Origin: Bimuria novae-zelandiae CBS 107.79
Taxonomy: Eukaryota > Ascomycota > Dothideomycetes > Pleosporales > Didymosphaeriaceae
NCBI GenBank assembly: GCA_010015655.1
Contig: ML976770.1
Coordinates: forward strand, 141,087-196,610
DNA length: 55,524 nt
Direction of reading: 5' to 3'
Below, piece by piece: positions 42,991-54,334 of the stretch (its first letter is position 1; each line of letters opens with the position of its first letter). Position numbers and translations under genes: made by a program. The notes under the pieces are model-generated. The model saw nothing but the letters and a program-made list of their open reading frames with translations. It was not told the origin of the DNA and did no database searches.

Positions 42991-43960
42991 ATTTCCTATA
43001 GAGGACGCCATTTCCCTATCTTCGTAAGTTCTATTAGTAGAGCGGTGACCTTTAAGTAGTTCCTAATAAATTTGCGATAGAAGTTAGTAAAGCCTAAGAA
43101 GGATTAAATATCCTTTACTAATTCTAGTAGTAGCTATTCTTCTATTATCGCGATCTTCTTCGGGTCTATTTTAACACCTTCTCGGGATATCACAAATCCC
43201 AAATATTCCGTCTTAGTGACATGAAACTTGTATTTCTTGGGGTGTAGGAGCAATCAATACTCCTGTAACTTCTATAGTACTTTCCACACATGCTCCTTGT
43301 GTTCTTCCAGGGTCCCATGTGAATATATTAGGATGTCGTCGAGGTACGCCGTGCAAAATACGTCCAAGTATTTATATAGTACTTAATTTATTAACTCCTA
43401 AAAGGTTACTAGTGCGTTAGTCAGCCCTATAGGCATGACTATATACTTAAAAAGGCCGTATCGCGTGCGGAAAGCCATTTTCCACTCGTACCCTTTCGCA
43501 ATTCGAATTCTATAGAATCCATCCTGGATATCGAATTTCGTGAAGTATTTAGCTCCTCGGAGTCTATCTATAAGCTCCGTTATTAGTAGTAACAGGTAGC
43601 GATTCTTAATCGTCACGGCGTTTAGCTATTTATAATTTATATAAAGTCCCAGCCTGCCGTCCTTCTTACGAATAAAGAGTATAGGGAAGACCGCAGGGCT
43701 CTAACTAGGCTACTATTTCCTAAAGCGTAGGTTTTTCTAGATAAGCTCCTTTAACTCTTTTTCTTATTCGTATGTGAGGGGCCTTAGGCGCTCTAGCCGT
43801 AGCTTAGCTCCTTCTATTAATAGTATCTCATAATCCTATTCCTTATATTTAGGCAAGATAGTCTCGTTGTGTTCCTTGAACAGGTCTGCGAATTCCTTGT
43901 ATTCTTTCGGCAGACCGGGGTCGTCTGGGACTATCTTGGTCTCCCGGACCCATATGCAGT
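42991..43960 (-). pseudogene. Gypsy D reverse transcriptase fragment
   Basis: From hAT2 leftward the frame reads LPKEYKEFADLFKEHNETIL, then the palm region IRKKDGRLGLYINYKQLN (near 43680), [20 protein letters not shown] (43545-43490), [20 protein letters not shown] and [11 protein letters not shown] (near 43350-43320). The catalytic YLDD is intact, unlike A, B, E and G here. Few stops occur between 43930 and 43160; mutation grows toward 42991. The fragment ends before RNase H. Confidence 0.88.
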
Positions 43961-46900
43961 CAGAGATGCCAACAATTAATTATGTTTTAATATATTAATT
44001 AATATTGATTAAAATTTAATATTTAATTAATTTAATACTTTAGGTGCTATTTTTAATTCAATTTCAATATCCTATAAAAATATTAATTGATATATTAAAA
44101 CTTGATTGATATTTTGTACTTAAAATTAAATTTCAGAGTAAGAACTATTTTTTACCTCTATAGTGGTAGAAATAATTCTGTGTTTAAGCTATACTTAGCT
44201 ATAGCCTGCTAAGCCTTTCTTTTGAACTCAATCGCGTACTTTCTTAGCTAAACTATCGTTACTACCACGCAGCCTACTAGCATATATAACATACGCGTTA
44301 ATTAGTATAATCTATTTATTTATAAATAATTTTTAATACCTCTTATCTTAGCTAAACGCGTAGCTAAGGCAGCCAACACGCCATTCGAACGCGCTAAACG
44401 TAACTATAAACCCACACTTAAAGCCCGCGAGGGCGATGGCACGTAGTAACCGAAGCCTGTATGCCTAGGTACCCCACCGCCTACACAGCCTATAGGGCCG
44501 CCAAACGAGATACTTGCACTGCCGACCGACACTACTTCTCCGCGGTATAAGCTATTCATAGCAGCCTTATAAGCTATAAAAGACGCGCCGTTTAAGCGAA
44601 GGCTGCTTAACTTAGTGTTAGAGTCTAATATAGTGCGCCCTAGAGGAGTGTTAATAGCGGCTATAGAGGCAACAACAGACCTATATATTAATAATATTAA
44701 CGTAGGGCTTCACTTTAGCCTTATTAATAATATAGACGACGTGGACTTTGCGCGATTACCTGGCTATTATAAACCTGCTACTATAATAAAGCAAGGCTAG
44801 AGTTAGATATTTAAGTATGGCTACTATATAGCTAAACTATTAAACTTAATAGAGGCCTAGTAGCTCTATAAATACTACTATTAACATAAGAGGCCTAGCA
44901 GCATTTTTAGGGTTATAACGTTAACCTTTACTACTAATGTACACTTAGCTTAAATAATACCTAGCTATTAGCTTAATAAAGATAGCCTAATACCTCCACC
45001 TACACGCTCGTTGCCTTAAGGGCAGTTAATACTTAAACTTACGCAAGGCCGCGGTATTAAAATCTCTTAAGAGGTTATTAATAAGCTTAGTCACTTTAAC
45101 GTACACGGGTTTTAATTACAGGCTATACTATAGCTTATTAATAATAATCACCCCTTTCGCGAGTTCGAGAACCCTGCCTTCTAAGCTATGCTATAATTTA
45201 CTAACCCTATAGCTAAAGACGCGCTGTGGAGGAGTTGTATAAGTATAGCAACCTTTGTAATAAAGCTATACTACTAGCTAAAGCCGCAGGTTGCAAAAGA
45301 CCTGTCTTAGGCTTGCAGTAAAATACACATAAGCTTTAACAGGTAGACTATAAAAGGCGGACATCGCGGCTTCTTTAGTATTGTTGCTTACTACGCTAAT
45401 AAAGCTAGAGAAGTGAAGGACTTGCCTATTACGCTCCCCTAGCTTAGTAGTGCTTATACCAGCGAGAGAATAGTAGAGCTAGTTACTAGGATTTTATAGT
45501 TATTTAGCGTAGATAACAGTAACCTTAGCTACTTTATGCTTAATAATACGTACGCTAATAACACGGCTATATAAGAACTTAGTGTATTATTTAGCTTCTT
45601 ATCTAGTAATTATCGCCTCCGCTATGCTCCTTATACACTTAATCTTATTAGTTAAAATATTATGTTTGGCAAGGACAGCGACGCCTACAACAATATGCTA
45701 ATAATATAGAGGAAGAAGAGTTTTATATGGCAAAGTGGCGGAAAGATGACCCACTTAGTGTGTTTCTAGATATTGTTAATTACATTAATACGCCTAAATA
45801 ATACGACCTCTTCTACCACTGCCAACGTTAATCGCATAAAGACCTTCCTACACACGCTAAACTTAAGCTATACAAGCTAGTACGCCTAGTTATTACGTGT
45901 TAGAATAGCTTTAGTAGCGCGTTTAAGCGTGGTATACTACTCTAGTCTACCTTTCACGCGTATACTACCTATCATGTTAAAGAGACTAAGATAGCTAATA
46001 GCCACGCTTAGTAGCGTGGTAGCTAGCTACTAAAGGTGCCGCGATGGATGCGATCTAGTAGGCTTACCTTTGCTAATTAGGTGGTGATAACTAAATACGT
46101 TGCTATCTTGTAGCCCCTAAAGTTGGCTACCGATCGCTTGCAAAGTCGTGATAAAACTGGCAGGTTTGGTGCACTCTATAAGGTACTTCCTGTATTTAAA
46201 ATATTAATTAATAAGTATAAAGCACGCTTGCTGCTATACGAGAGCGTTAACTATAAGCACGAAACTACACCTAAAGACTATATTACTATTAATCTACGCT
46301 CCGCGCTTAAGAAAGCTAATAACTACTACTATAGGCTACTTAATTCCCTAGCCTACTATGCTACTACGATACTCCACCCGCGCTATAAAATATACTATAA
46401 TTAATTATAGCGACAAGATAGTAAAAAACTTAAGGCTTAGTATATAAGATTTTAGTAGCTTTAGGCTTAATATAAGCTAACTATAGATATAGTAGCTATG
46501 CCTACCCTCTGACGCACAGCAAGCGCGCTTAACAACGCTATTAACTCTATACTTAATAACAAAGATAATAGCGATAACTTAGAGGATAAATATATAGAGT
46601 GGAAGAAGGAGCCTAAGTAGTCCGCGGCGGAATACGAGAGCGAGCACTCGCCAACCCCTGTTAAATACTAGATATCGTACGAGAGGAAGTATCCTAACCT
46701 ATCCCGCTTTGCTATTAATATAATAATAATACTAGCTTCTAGCTGTGAGTGTAAGCGAGTTTTTAGCTAGTTAGGTAACCTTCTTAAGCCTAAGCGACGT
46801 AAGATTAGCTCTTAACTACTTACTACTTTATAATGCGTTAAGGCGTGGCACTAAGCTGGATTTTTGTTTCTAACTAATGCAGGCTTTGATGCAAAGATAG

Positions 46901-47101
46901 GGGATAAGAGTACACAGTAGACCTACGATATTCATAATTAGTGGCCGAATAAGTAATTAACTTTAATAATTTAATATTAATATTAATTAATATACTACTT
47001 CTAAGGTCAATTTTCAATCAATTCAATCACAACACTAAAAAACTACCAATCAATATAATATTAGAGCTTTAATATTAATTAATTAATTACTGGCATCTCT
47101 G
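43961..47101 (+). mobile_element. hAT DNA transposon hAT2
   Basis: 3141 bp with a perfect 8-bp duplication TATGCAGT (43953-43960, 47102-47109) and inverted ends CAGAGATGCCA / TGGCATCTCTG. Subterminal regions are TTAATTA-rich on both sides. It splits gypsy D between gag and reverse transcriptase. Confidence 0.95.
44345..46941 (+). pseudogene. hAT2 transposase
   Basis: A polar N-terminal region (KRVAKAANTPFERAKRNYKP near 44350) precedes PRGVLIAAIEATTDLYINNI (44637-44696). The RNase-H-like core is in 45200-45800 (HISFNRQTIKGGHRG near 45330), then EEEFYMAKWRKDDPLSVF (near 45715), a hAT spacer motif. The dimerisation region has YPNLSRFAINIITI, SSCECKRVFSQLGNLL and RRKISSQLLTTLQCVKAW (46688-46850), with a stop at 46939. 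The exact start is unclear. Frame changes occur near 45670; most stops are restorable Gln. Confidence 0.85.
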
Positions 47102-47109
47102 TATGCAGT

Positions 47110-49640
47110 ACACTTGTCCTGGGTATTACTTTAAGATCCTGTCTATCTTGCATACTAATATTTCTTGTATCTTAGATGGTCGGCTCTCCTTCCTCGCCTG
47201 AGGTTTTCGTAGAGTTTCCCTTCTACCAGGGCTCTCCTGAGCTATCGCTAGTGGCCTTCGGGGAAGGATTATTCGTTCAATCTAGTCTATCCGTGGATTG
47301 TGTTACTCTAGCTATTCGTATCCTACGATGGCTTTAATGTCTCTTATCTCTACGATAGTAAAAACATGTTAGCTCTCTAGGCCTGTTATATTAACTTGTA
47401 CTAGCGCCGTCTTAAGGCGTAGCTAACTGTTACTGTATCCTTACGATTAGGTCCTGTCTGCGAGTCTTATTTATAGCAGTATCCTTTTATTACGATATAG
47501 CATATCGTATTTCTTAACCACTTGTAGGGCGATCAGACACGCGTTTGCCCCTAGGTCGATTAGTGCTATAACACGATGTTTATGCACTATAATATCTTTA
47601 ATTAAGCGCTTCTTAACTCTGCGAGTGTCCACTTAATAAGCTATAATAATTGCACTATCACTAGTATAGCTCGTTACCTAGTAATAATTTAGTTTTTTAA
47701 GTCTTCGGACTCGTTTTAGACCCCCTATAAGGCCTCTACTTCTTAGATCTAACCTTTAAGTTGTGCTAGCTTCGAGACTTTCTTAATTTAGTGCTACTTA
47801 TATCGCTATTAATATAGTGCATAGGTTTCTCTAATCCTATTAGGTTTGTATACTCTCGGTATCTCATGTTGCGGGCAGTTTAGAGTAAGGCACTCGTTCT
47901 AGGCTAATACGTTGTGCCCTAGGTAGCTATCTAAAGAAGCTGCTTCTTCCTGCAGGCTTAGGTGTGCAAAGCACTATAGGTTACATTACTTCTACCTAAT
48001 TAATAAGTAGTCTGCGTCTCTTCCTAGCTACATACTCCTTATTATTATGCTAGTGTCGCGGGGGTCTAAGCCCTAAAGGAACTAGCTTATTTTAAACTTT
48101 TATTGCCTGTGTACCTCGCAAGTAATATTAAAATATTAATGCTAACTATTCTATTTATAGTGCTTAGCCTAATAGGCTAGAAAGTGCTTACAGTAATTAT
48201 TAGGCACGCTGCACTAGCTCTGCTTTAGCCTATAGTGTTCCGAACCTCTTAGAAAATAGGAGGCCCTAACTCTAGCCTTAGAGTGTTGTCGGCATCCTTT
48301 GCGCGTGCATTGCCACCACTTAGCGTATTCATGTCGTTCCTGTATCGTGATCTGGCGTAGGTATTACTTTGGGCGCCCTTATAGTTTTTCTACTAACTAG
48401 TAGGCGTCCCATGCGTGTGCCCCTTGGACAATTACTTTTGCCTCACACTAAGACGATTAATGTAGCGCACTGCTGCACATCCAGCAGGTATCGTTAGCCA
48501 GTCTTTAGAAGATCTAGTACTCAGGAAGAGTCTTTTGTTCCTCTTCCTCTTCTATTAGCTCCAGGATCTCCTGCGTAAGATCCACTTCGTTAGCTTCTGC
48601 CGGCGTAAGGGTGGCTATAGCTACTCGTAGGAGATTAGTCGTATTAACCTTGGTTTCCTAACCGTCGTAGTTTTTGGCGAAGTGGCCTTATTTACTATAT
48701 TAAAGGCAGGCTTTGTCTTTAAACCTCCGTTCTTATTCTTCCTACAAGATGCTATTCTTGCCCTAGTAACTCTTCTTTAGTCTGTACAGCTGTTTTCCCT
48801 TGCCATTTTTCTTTTTGTACTATTAGGCTTTATTAGTTATAATAACATCTCCGTCCTAGTCTCTTCCTACGGGCCTAGATCAATTCTCTTTTCTAGTAAG
48901 TAGCCTAGTACCATGCTGCTTTTCTAGCTTGCGTTTATATAGGCGATTATCTACTTTAATTGTATTATTAATAAGTTCTTCTAGGTCGTCTGCTTTTCCT
49001 TAGTGGACTAATTCGTCTTTAACCAATTCTTTTAGTCTATTATAGTAGGTAATTATAAGTGGGGCTTCCCCCTATCTGTTGAGTTCTGCCACGATCTGTT
49101 TAAACTCCAGCGTATAGAGTACTGCCAATTTTTCCTGGCGCAGGCGCTGGAGGCGTAGTTTAGCTTAATATCCCTTATTAATAGTGCTAAATATTCCTTT
49201 CACGGCCTTGCGAAAGGACTCCTAGTCCTTAAAGGCGTCCTTAGTAGCGTCTAAGTTATAATCTTCTACTTTACTATTCTTAAGAAAGTTATTAATTATT
49301 AGTCTAGCCCACGCGGCTGCCTTATCTTGTATATTTATATAGGTAACTAGAATCTTGTCTTATTCTGTGTTAAACTTTCTTAGGTTGTAGCGGATAAATA
49401 GTTCTATTTAGGTTAGGAACGTTCCTAGGTGGCCCTTTCCAGAGTAGGGTTCGGGCTTTAGGACCTTTAGTTAATGTTTCGCATTTTCCTATTAGCTTAT
49501 CTTCTCGCTTATCTAGTTAATAATTTCCTGTAACTAGGCTATCTAAGCCACTTGTTCGATAACTATCTCTCCTAGGGTCTTTTCCTTAGGTGCTGGAGCT
49601 ATAGTGGTCGAACTAGGTCCTGCTATTGTACCGTAGGGTA
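47110..49640 (-). pseudogene. Gypsy D gag with Cys-His spacer domain
   Basis: From 49640: IAGPSSTTIAPAPKEKTLGE, IAQLQEIINQISEKIS, HLGTFLTQIELFIRYNL (near 49440) and a zinc knuckle KACLQYSKQGHFAKNY (near 48700-48660, last Cys Tyr). Beyond it a long spacer with several Cys-His clusters, including CLTLNCPQHE (47893-47864), runs to hAT2 at 47101. The order equals gypsy A, where the spacer lies at 5400-6400. Several parts are only lightly mutated. The protease was not located with confidence. Confidence 0.75.
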
Positions 49641-49647
49641 GTTAAAG

Positions 49648-50097
49648 TGTTATAAGGCTCTTACACCTTAGTCTAGTCTAAGTTAAGGCGGTAAGGTATC
49701 ATAGTGCTTTACAAATTATTTAGTAGTACAAGTTAATGCAACACTTAGCGCGACTAGACAATCTAATCTTATAATAAAGTAAAATAACTATTAGTCTATA
49801 TAGGAGAACGTACTCGCACAGAAGATATGTAAGTTAACTATAAGGAGAGAAACAATATAGGAGAATCGTTACACTATATACTAGTCTGTTTCCTCCTTGT
49901 AGTCCCGCCAAGACTCCGTAGTCCCAGGGACTCTGGTAGTCCCATGGGACTTCCTTTTATGCGGGACTTTATCACGTGACTGCTAATATAAGCTGCCCCG
50001 CGCCTTTTTGTGTTTCGTTATTTCTGTCGTCCCGTTAACAATTACTTCCTTGGCGTAATTACCTGGCTTCCTTCTTTTGGTCCTTGTAGTCGTAACA
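49648..50097 (-). repeat. 5' LTR of gypsy D
   Basis: 450 bp on the reverse strand (TGTTACGACTACAAGG...CTTATAACA). It shares blocks with the solo LTR at 4910-5383, including the CACGTGACTGCTRAYMTAAGC and GAACGTACTCGCACAGAAG tracts. The inner two thirds are little mutated. Confidence 0.9.
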
Positions 50098-50627
50098 TAA
50101 GGGTAGGGTAAAAGTGCTTACTATAGGCGTTAGCCTTTTTACTATTCCTCTATTTTGCTCCCCTTCTTTAAGTAGAGGATAGTTTTCTATAGTACTTTTA
50201 TTTTACTTATTACCTATAACTATACTAGAGTTCTCTTATTTTATAGGGTGCTAGATATAGCATATCTACTCCCCTTAAGTAAGCAGGTTATACCCTTCTT
50301 ATAATAGTTCTATATAAAATCTCTCCTCTAGAGAGGCTCCTCGTAGGCTATCTATAATAAGGCTACGTATTCGTATAACCTATACTCCTAATTACGGGCG
50401 TATGCCCTCTATAAAGGACTTAGCTTACCCTTTTATATTTTATTTTATCTAATTAAGCGCCTATTAGGGCCTTTATCTTTTTAATTTCTTACTTAGGGAG
50501 AGTTTAATTCTCCTTTTAAGTTATAGTTCTTACTTAAAACTACTACTTTATTTAGTAATTAGTAAAATAGAAGAGATAGTTATCCCGCGATATTTACTTT
50601 TAAAAAAGAATAAATAATTAAATTTAA
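50098..50627 (-). pseudogene. Gag start of another gypsy element, truncated
   Basis: Between the LTR at 50628 and gypsy D, the reverse strand restores to a charged chain (for example PNRRLIRQNKIQKGKLSPLQ near 50450-50395). Its leader TTAAATTTAATTA equals that of gypsy B. It appears to be the first part of a gypsy gag or leader into which gypsy D inserted. The rest is not in the window. Confidence 0.45.
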
Positions 50628-50875
50628 TATAAGGGACTTTAGGCCTAGGGGACCTAAAATACTAAATAAATATAAATAAATTTAATAAGGAGTTTAGGTA
50701 GCTTTCCCCTACGCTATATATATATATATATAGCTTCTAAGTAACGAGGACTAACTCTAGAGGGGCTAGGTCTATTTTTTAATACTCTAGAGGTACCCTG
50801 GTGGCTCTTAGAGTTGCTTAAGGCTTAGGCCACGAGGTTTCTCAGCCGAGTACTTTAGAGGCCTAGCCTCTAACA
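50628..50875 (-). repeat. LTR related to that of gypsy B
   Basis: 248 bp, TATAAGGGACTTTAGG...CCTCTAACA, beginning like the gypsy B LTR (TATAAGGGGCTAGGTGC) and joined to the same TTAAATTTAATTA leader, but longer and diverged. It includes an (AT)n run near 50718-50735. Orientation is reverse, judged from the leader. Confidence 0.7.
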
Positions 50876-51458
50876 ATCGCGTCATACTATAGTTAATAAA
50901 ACGTTTTAATAGGATCTTAGAATTTTTAGCCACTTGTTATGCCCGGCTACTCGATATACATATACGTTAGAGAGTTTAAAGTTTAGAATTTTAGTGTTCT
51001 GCTTAGTTAAACCCAACTGTGACCCTTGTGACCCAACCCATTTATAAAGCCTAAGAAGGATTTAAATTATAAGACACTTTAGAGTGTGTAATTTAGACTA
51101 GGATAAATATGTATATTAGGCAAATACTTAGGAATTTAGGTAAGAGGCTATAGAGGCATATAAATACCGTATTACGTGACCTGGCCCAGCATTGGTTCGG
51201 AGGTGGCCCGAAGGAGATCCAGGGGATCTCCAACGGGCCTCCCTTAGGGCCTAGTCGAGAATGTTCCTGACAAATATTTTAATTATATATTAAATCATTA
51301 CGAGTGTGCGTATTACGGCCTAGATGGTTCTTCCCTTGTTGTCTAAATAAGCGCGCTCTAAAGAAATACCCTGCCGAGACAGTCAGTGCGCCGCGACACT
51401 AACGCGCCACCCCAACAGATGTAGCACCTCAACTTTGACGCGCCGCATCTCCACCAAT
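50876..51458. other. Non-coding spacer with hairpin and transposase leader
   Basis: No restorable frame was found. The stretch 50990-51300 is less mutated than its surroundings and holds the hairpin at 51205-51239. Positions about 51370-51458 (GCGCCGCGACACTAACGC and similar) form the leader of the following transposase and partly match the leader before 53199. Confidence 0.5.
51205..51239. other. Strong inverted repeat (hairpin)
   Basis: Arms GGCCCG-AA-GGAGATCC and GGATCTCC-AA-CGGGCC surround a three-base AGG loop, giving 14 base pairs in 35 nt with one internal AA/AA mismatch. It could be a transcript terminator hairpin, an element end or a small palindrome. No T-run follows, so a simple terminator is not supported. 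Confidence 0.75.
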
Positions 51459-53144
51459 ATGGATCCGATTGAGGCTGCAATCATCGCTATCGACTCACGA
51501 GAACCTGGAGAAACTTTCTTATATAGAAAAATTGCAGAAGAATTTGGTGTTGTGCGGTCAATATTAACGCGCTGGCATAGACGCGCTATGCAGGCGCGTA
51601 TATAGCTACTATAGACTCGCTAAAATCTTAACTAGTAATAAGAATCTAAGCTCCTATAGTATATATAGCGTCTTACTTAGAAAGGTCTACCCCCTACGCG
51701 TTAGATAATCTAAAACTTTACATTAATTATTACTAAAAAGGATATCTCTATATAATAGGTTAATTACTTTATTAGGCGCTACCCCAACTCCCTAATCTCG
51801 CGATAGACGACTAGGCTAGATAGTAATCGCTATAACGCTAATTTAGGCGTAAGATATAGGCTCTACTTTAAGCTTCTATATAAGAAAATTATAAAGTATG
51901 GCATAGAGCCTTAGCATACCTATAATATGGACGAAAAAGGCTTCCTACTCGGCATCACTGGCAGGTCAAAAAGGATCTTCGACAGGCCTATATATGAGAG
52001 TCGCCAAGTGAGGCAATTTATCCAGGATAGTAGTTATGAGTGGATCTCGCTCATCGCATGTATATGCGCCGATGGATCTACTGTTAATCTATTACTAATC
52101 TATTAATCTAACGCTGAGACTCTACAATCAAGCTAGGTTAAGGAAATTAACGTTAATTCTTATAGAGTCTTTATTACCTTATTAACCTCTGGATGGTTAA
52201 ACAACGAGATAGGGCTTTAATAGCTAAAACAAGTGTTTAATCGCTATACTAAGGAGAAGGCTTAACGGCAGTGGCGACTCCTAGTCCTTAATAGGCATGG
52301 ATCTTACGTTACTATAGATTTTATTAACTACTGTAATCAGAAAAAGATCCTCCTTGCGATATTTCCCCCTTACGCCACTTATACGCTATAGCCTCTAAAC
52401 GTCTATGTGTTTAAGTCTCTTTCTACTGCCTACTCTGACGAGCTCTCCGCATACCTATATAAGAGTCAAGGGCTATTAATAATCGCTAAAAGAGACTTCT
52501 TTATACTATTCTAGAGGGCTTAGACAGCGTTAGTTACGCCGTAATTAATTGCTAAAGCTTTTAAGTATACAGGTATCTCGCCGCCAGATCCTACACTAAT
52601 CCTTAGTTAATTTAATAAAGATAAGTCTCTAGAATAGAGATTACGCAAAAGCTCTACTTTAGTACTTAGCGCGTTTAATTAGCGCAAAATTAATTGGCTT
52701 TTAAAGGTTGTTGTTAATATAGGGGGAGGTAATAAGGCTAAGAAGCTAAGTCGCACTATACACTTAATCTCTATATAGAAGTAGCTCCTAGAGCATGAGA
52801 ATTAGGGGCTACAAGAAGCCCTTACAAACTAGAAACGGCGTTAAATAAAGGGCAGGACTCTACCTTTTGAGCAGCTAGATAAGTAGCATGGAGGATCTGT
52901 TTTCTAGTCACCTGCCCGCGTATAGAGGGCGCGCGATTCTCTCAGCCAACAAAAGGCTAAAAAGCAACAACTATAACTCTAGAAAAGTGAGCAGAGAGAG
53001 ATCCAGATAGCAAATAGGTAGCTTAAAGCTTGTCTACTACAGGAGAAGCGTGTTACGCGTGTAGTAGTTAGAAATATACGCGCTAAGGAGAAAGCTAATT
53101 AGGCTACTACTATATTCGTGCGCGTAACGATCGGATTCGCGTAA
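51459..53144 (+). pseudogene. Pogo-like transposase T1, full length, mosaic mutation
   Basis: ATG at 51459 to TAA at 53142 is 562 codons in one frame. The N-terminus MDPIEAAIIAIDSREPGETF and IAEEFGVVRSILTRWHRR form a psq-type helix-turn-helix; GLPPTRQIIQNF follows in a CENP-B-like region. The DDE_1 core has YNMDEKGFLLGITGRSKRIF, WISLIACICADGST, LLVLNRHGSYVTIDFINYC (second Asp now Asn) and LQPLNVYVFKSL. The C-terminal tail is rich in Gln, Lys and Arg. Codons 1-45 and 155-210 are almost unmutated while the rest is full of restorable stops. Clear inverted repeats were not identified. Confidence 0.85.
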
Positions 53145-53198
53145 TAATCGCTGAACACTAAACCACCTCAACCTTTAGCGCGTCATAATTCTATCAAC

Positions 53199-54051
53199 AT
53201 GGATCCAATTTAAGCTGCGATTGATGAAATCGAATCGCTAAATCCAGGAGAACGCTTTACTTATGCTAAAATAGCGCGTAGGCATGGTGTTGATCGCAAT
53301 ACCCTATCGCGAAATTATAGAGGGGTTCAATCGTCGCGAACAACTAAGAGAATTAATCAACAAAAGCTCAACGTCCAGCAAGAGGAGGAGCTTGTACGAT
53401 ATATCAAAAGACTCACAGAGAGACATATACCTCCCACTAGAGAGATGATATAGAACTTCGCCTCTACGATAGCAAAGGAGCCAGTTAGCGAGAGCTGGGT
53501 TACGCGCTTTATCAACCGACACAGCATTCATCTCATCTCACAATGGACGGTCGGCATGGACAGCAATCGCCACAAAGCTGATTCAGAGGATAAATATCGC
53601 TTCTATTTCCAATTTCTACACAGCAAGATGGATCAATATCATATAGATCCTCGTCATATCTACAATATGGATGAGAAAGGCTGCCTGATCGGTATCGTTG
53701 GTAGATCAAAGAGGATATTCAGCAGACGAATGTGGGAGAAGAAGGAGGTTAGGGCATCACTCCAAGATGGCAATCGCGCATGGATCACGCTCCTGGCATG
53801 TATCTGCGCTGATGGATCAGCTCTGCCGCCAAGCCTCATCTATGAGGCCGCCAACAAGGGCATCCAATCAAGCTGGGTAGAGGATATCAAGGCAGGAGAA
53901 CACGAAGTCTTTATTACCTTATTATCCTCTAGCTGGACGAACAATAATATCAGGCTTGCCTAGCTTAAGCAGGTGTTTAATTGCTATATAAAAGAGAAGA
54001 CTCGACGATCCTATTAACTTTTAATTATAAACGGCCACGGATCTTATATTA
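53199..54051 (+). pseudogene. Pogo-like transposase T2, truncated by Copia H
   Basis: ATG at 53199, 54 bp after the T1 stop, same orientation. MDPI(stop)AAIDEIESLNPGERF, IARRHGVDRNTLSR, YNMDEKGCLIGIVGRSKRIF and ITLLACICADGSALPPSLIY parallel T1. Up to about 53940 only two stops (Gln sites near 53211 and 53450) occur; the last 110 bp are heavily mutated and end LLIINGHGSY before the Copia H LTR at 54052. The catalytic C-terminal half is missing. T2 is a close relative of T1 rather than a recent duplicate, judging by the many amino-acid differences. Confidence 0.85.
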
Positions 54052-54203
54052 TGTAAGGGATAAGATGGGTAGCAAGTAGGAATGAGAGACTGAGTTGATT
54101 GTAACAAGCTGAACAGTGGAACTGCTTAAGTAGCAGAATCGTGATCAGCAACTAGTCTACATCAGGTTGGTGATATCATGTGATACCGTATTCCACTCTA
54201 ACA
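54052..54203 (-). repeat. 3' LTR of Copia H
   Basis: 152 bp, TGTAAGGGATAAGATGGG...CCACTCTAACA. It retains more CA/TG than 35927-36078 and 42839-42990. The reverse-strand purine tract GCTGTGGGAGGTG follows at 54204. Confidence 0.94.
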
Positions 54204-54334
54204 CACCTCCCACAGCACAAAGTTAGCGGAGTGCTGTCAAGTAGAGTAATGCAAAATGAGTGGACAGAGGGCCTCCAGTGCACCTCCCTAGGAAGTACTC
54301 TATCATGGGACGATAGACGTAACAAGCTTATCCT

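Larger units (their letters stand above)
42991..50097 (-). mobile_element. Ty3/gypsy element D, 3' truncated, reverse strand
   Basis: A 450-bp 5' LTR (49648-50097) is followed on the reverse strand by CTTTAACTACC and gag as in gypsy C. Pol then reaches only the reverse transcriptase before ending at 42990 at Copia G. hAT2 (43961-47101) interrupts the region before reverse transcriptase. RNase H, integrase and the 3' LTR are missing. The LTR, primer region and gag place it in the A/C/D family. Confidence 0.88.

Noticed and set aside
44615..44800. Short stand-alone gene (61 codons)
   Set aside because: It is a stop-free stretch within the hAT2 transposase and joins the flanking restored frame.
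51181..51260. tRNA-like sequence around GGTTCGGAG
   Set aside because: No cloverleaf can be formed; the pairing is a single long hairpin.
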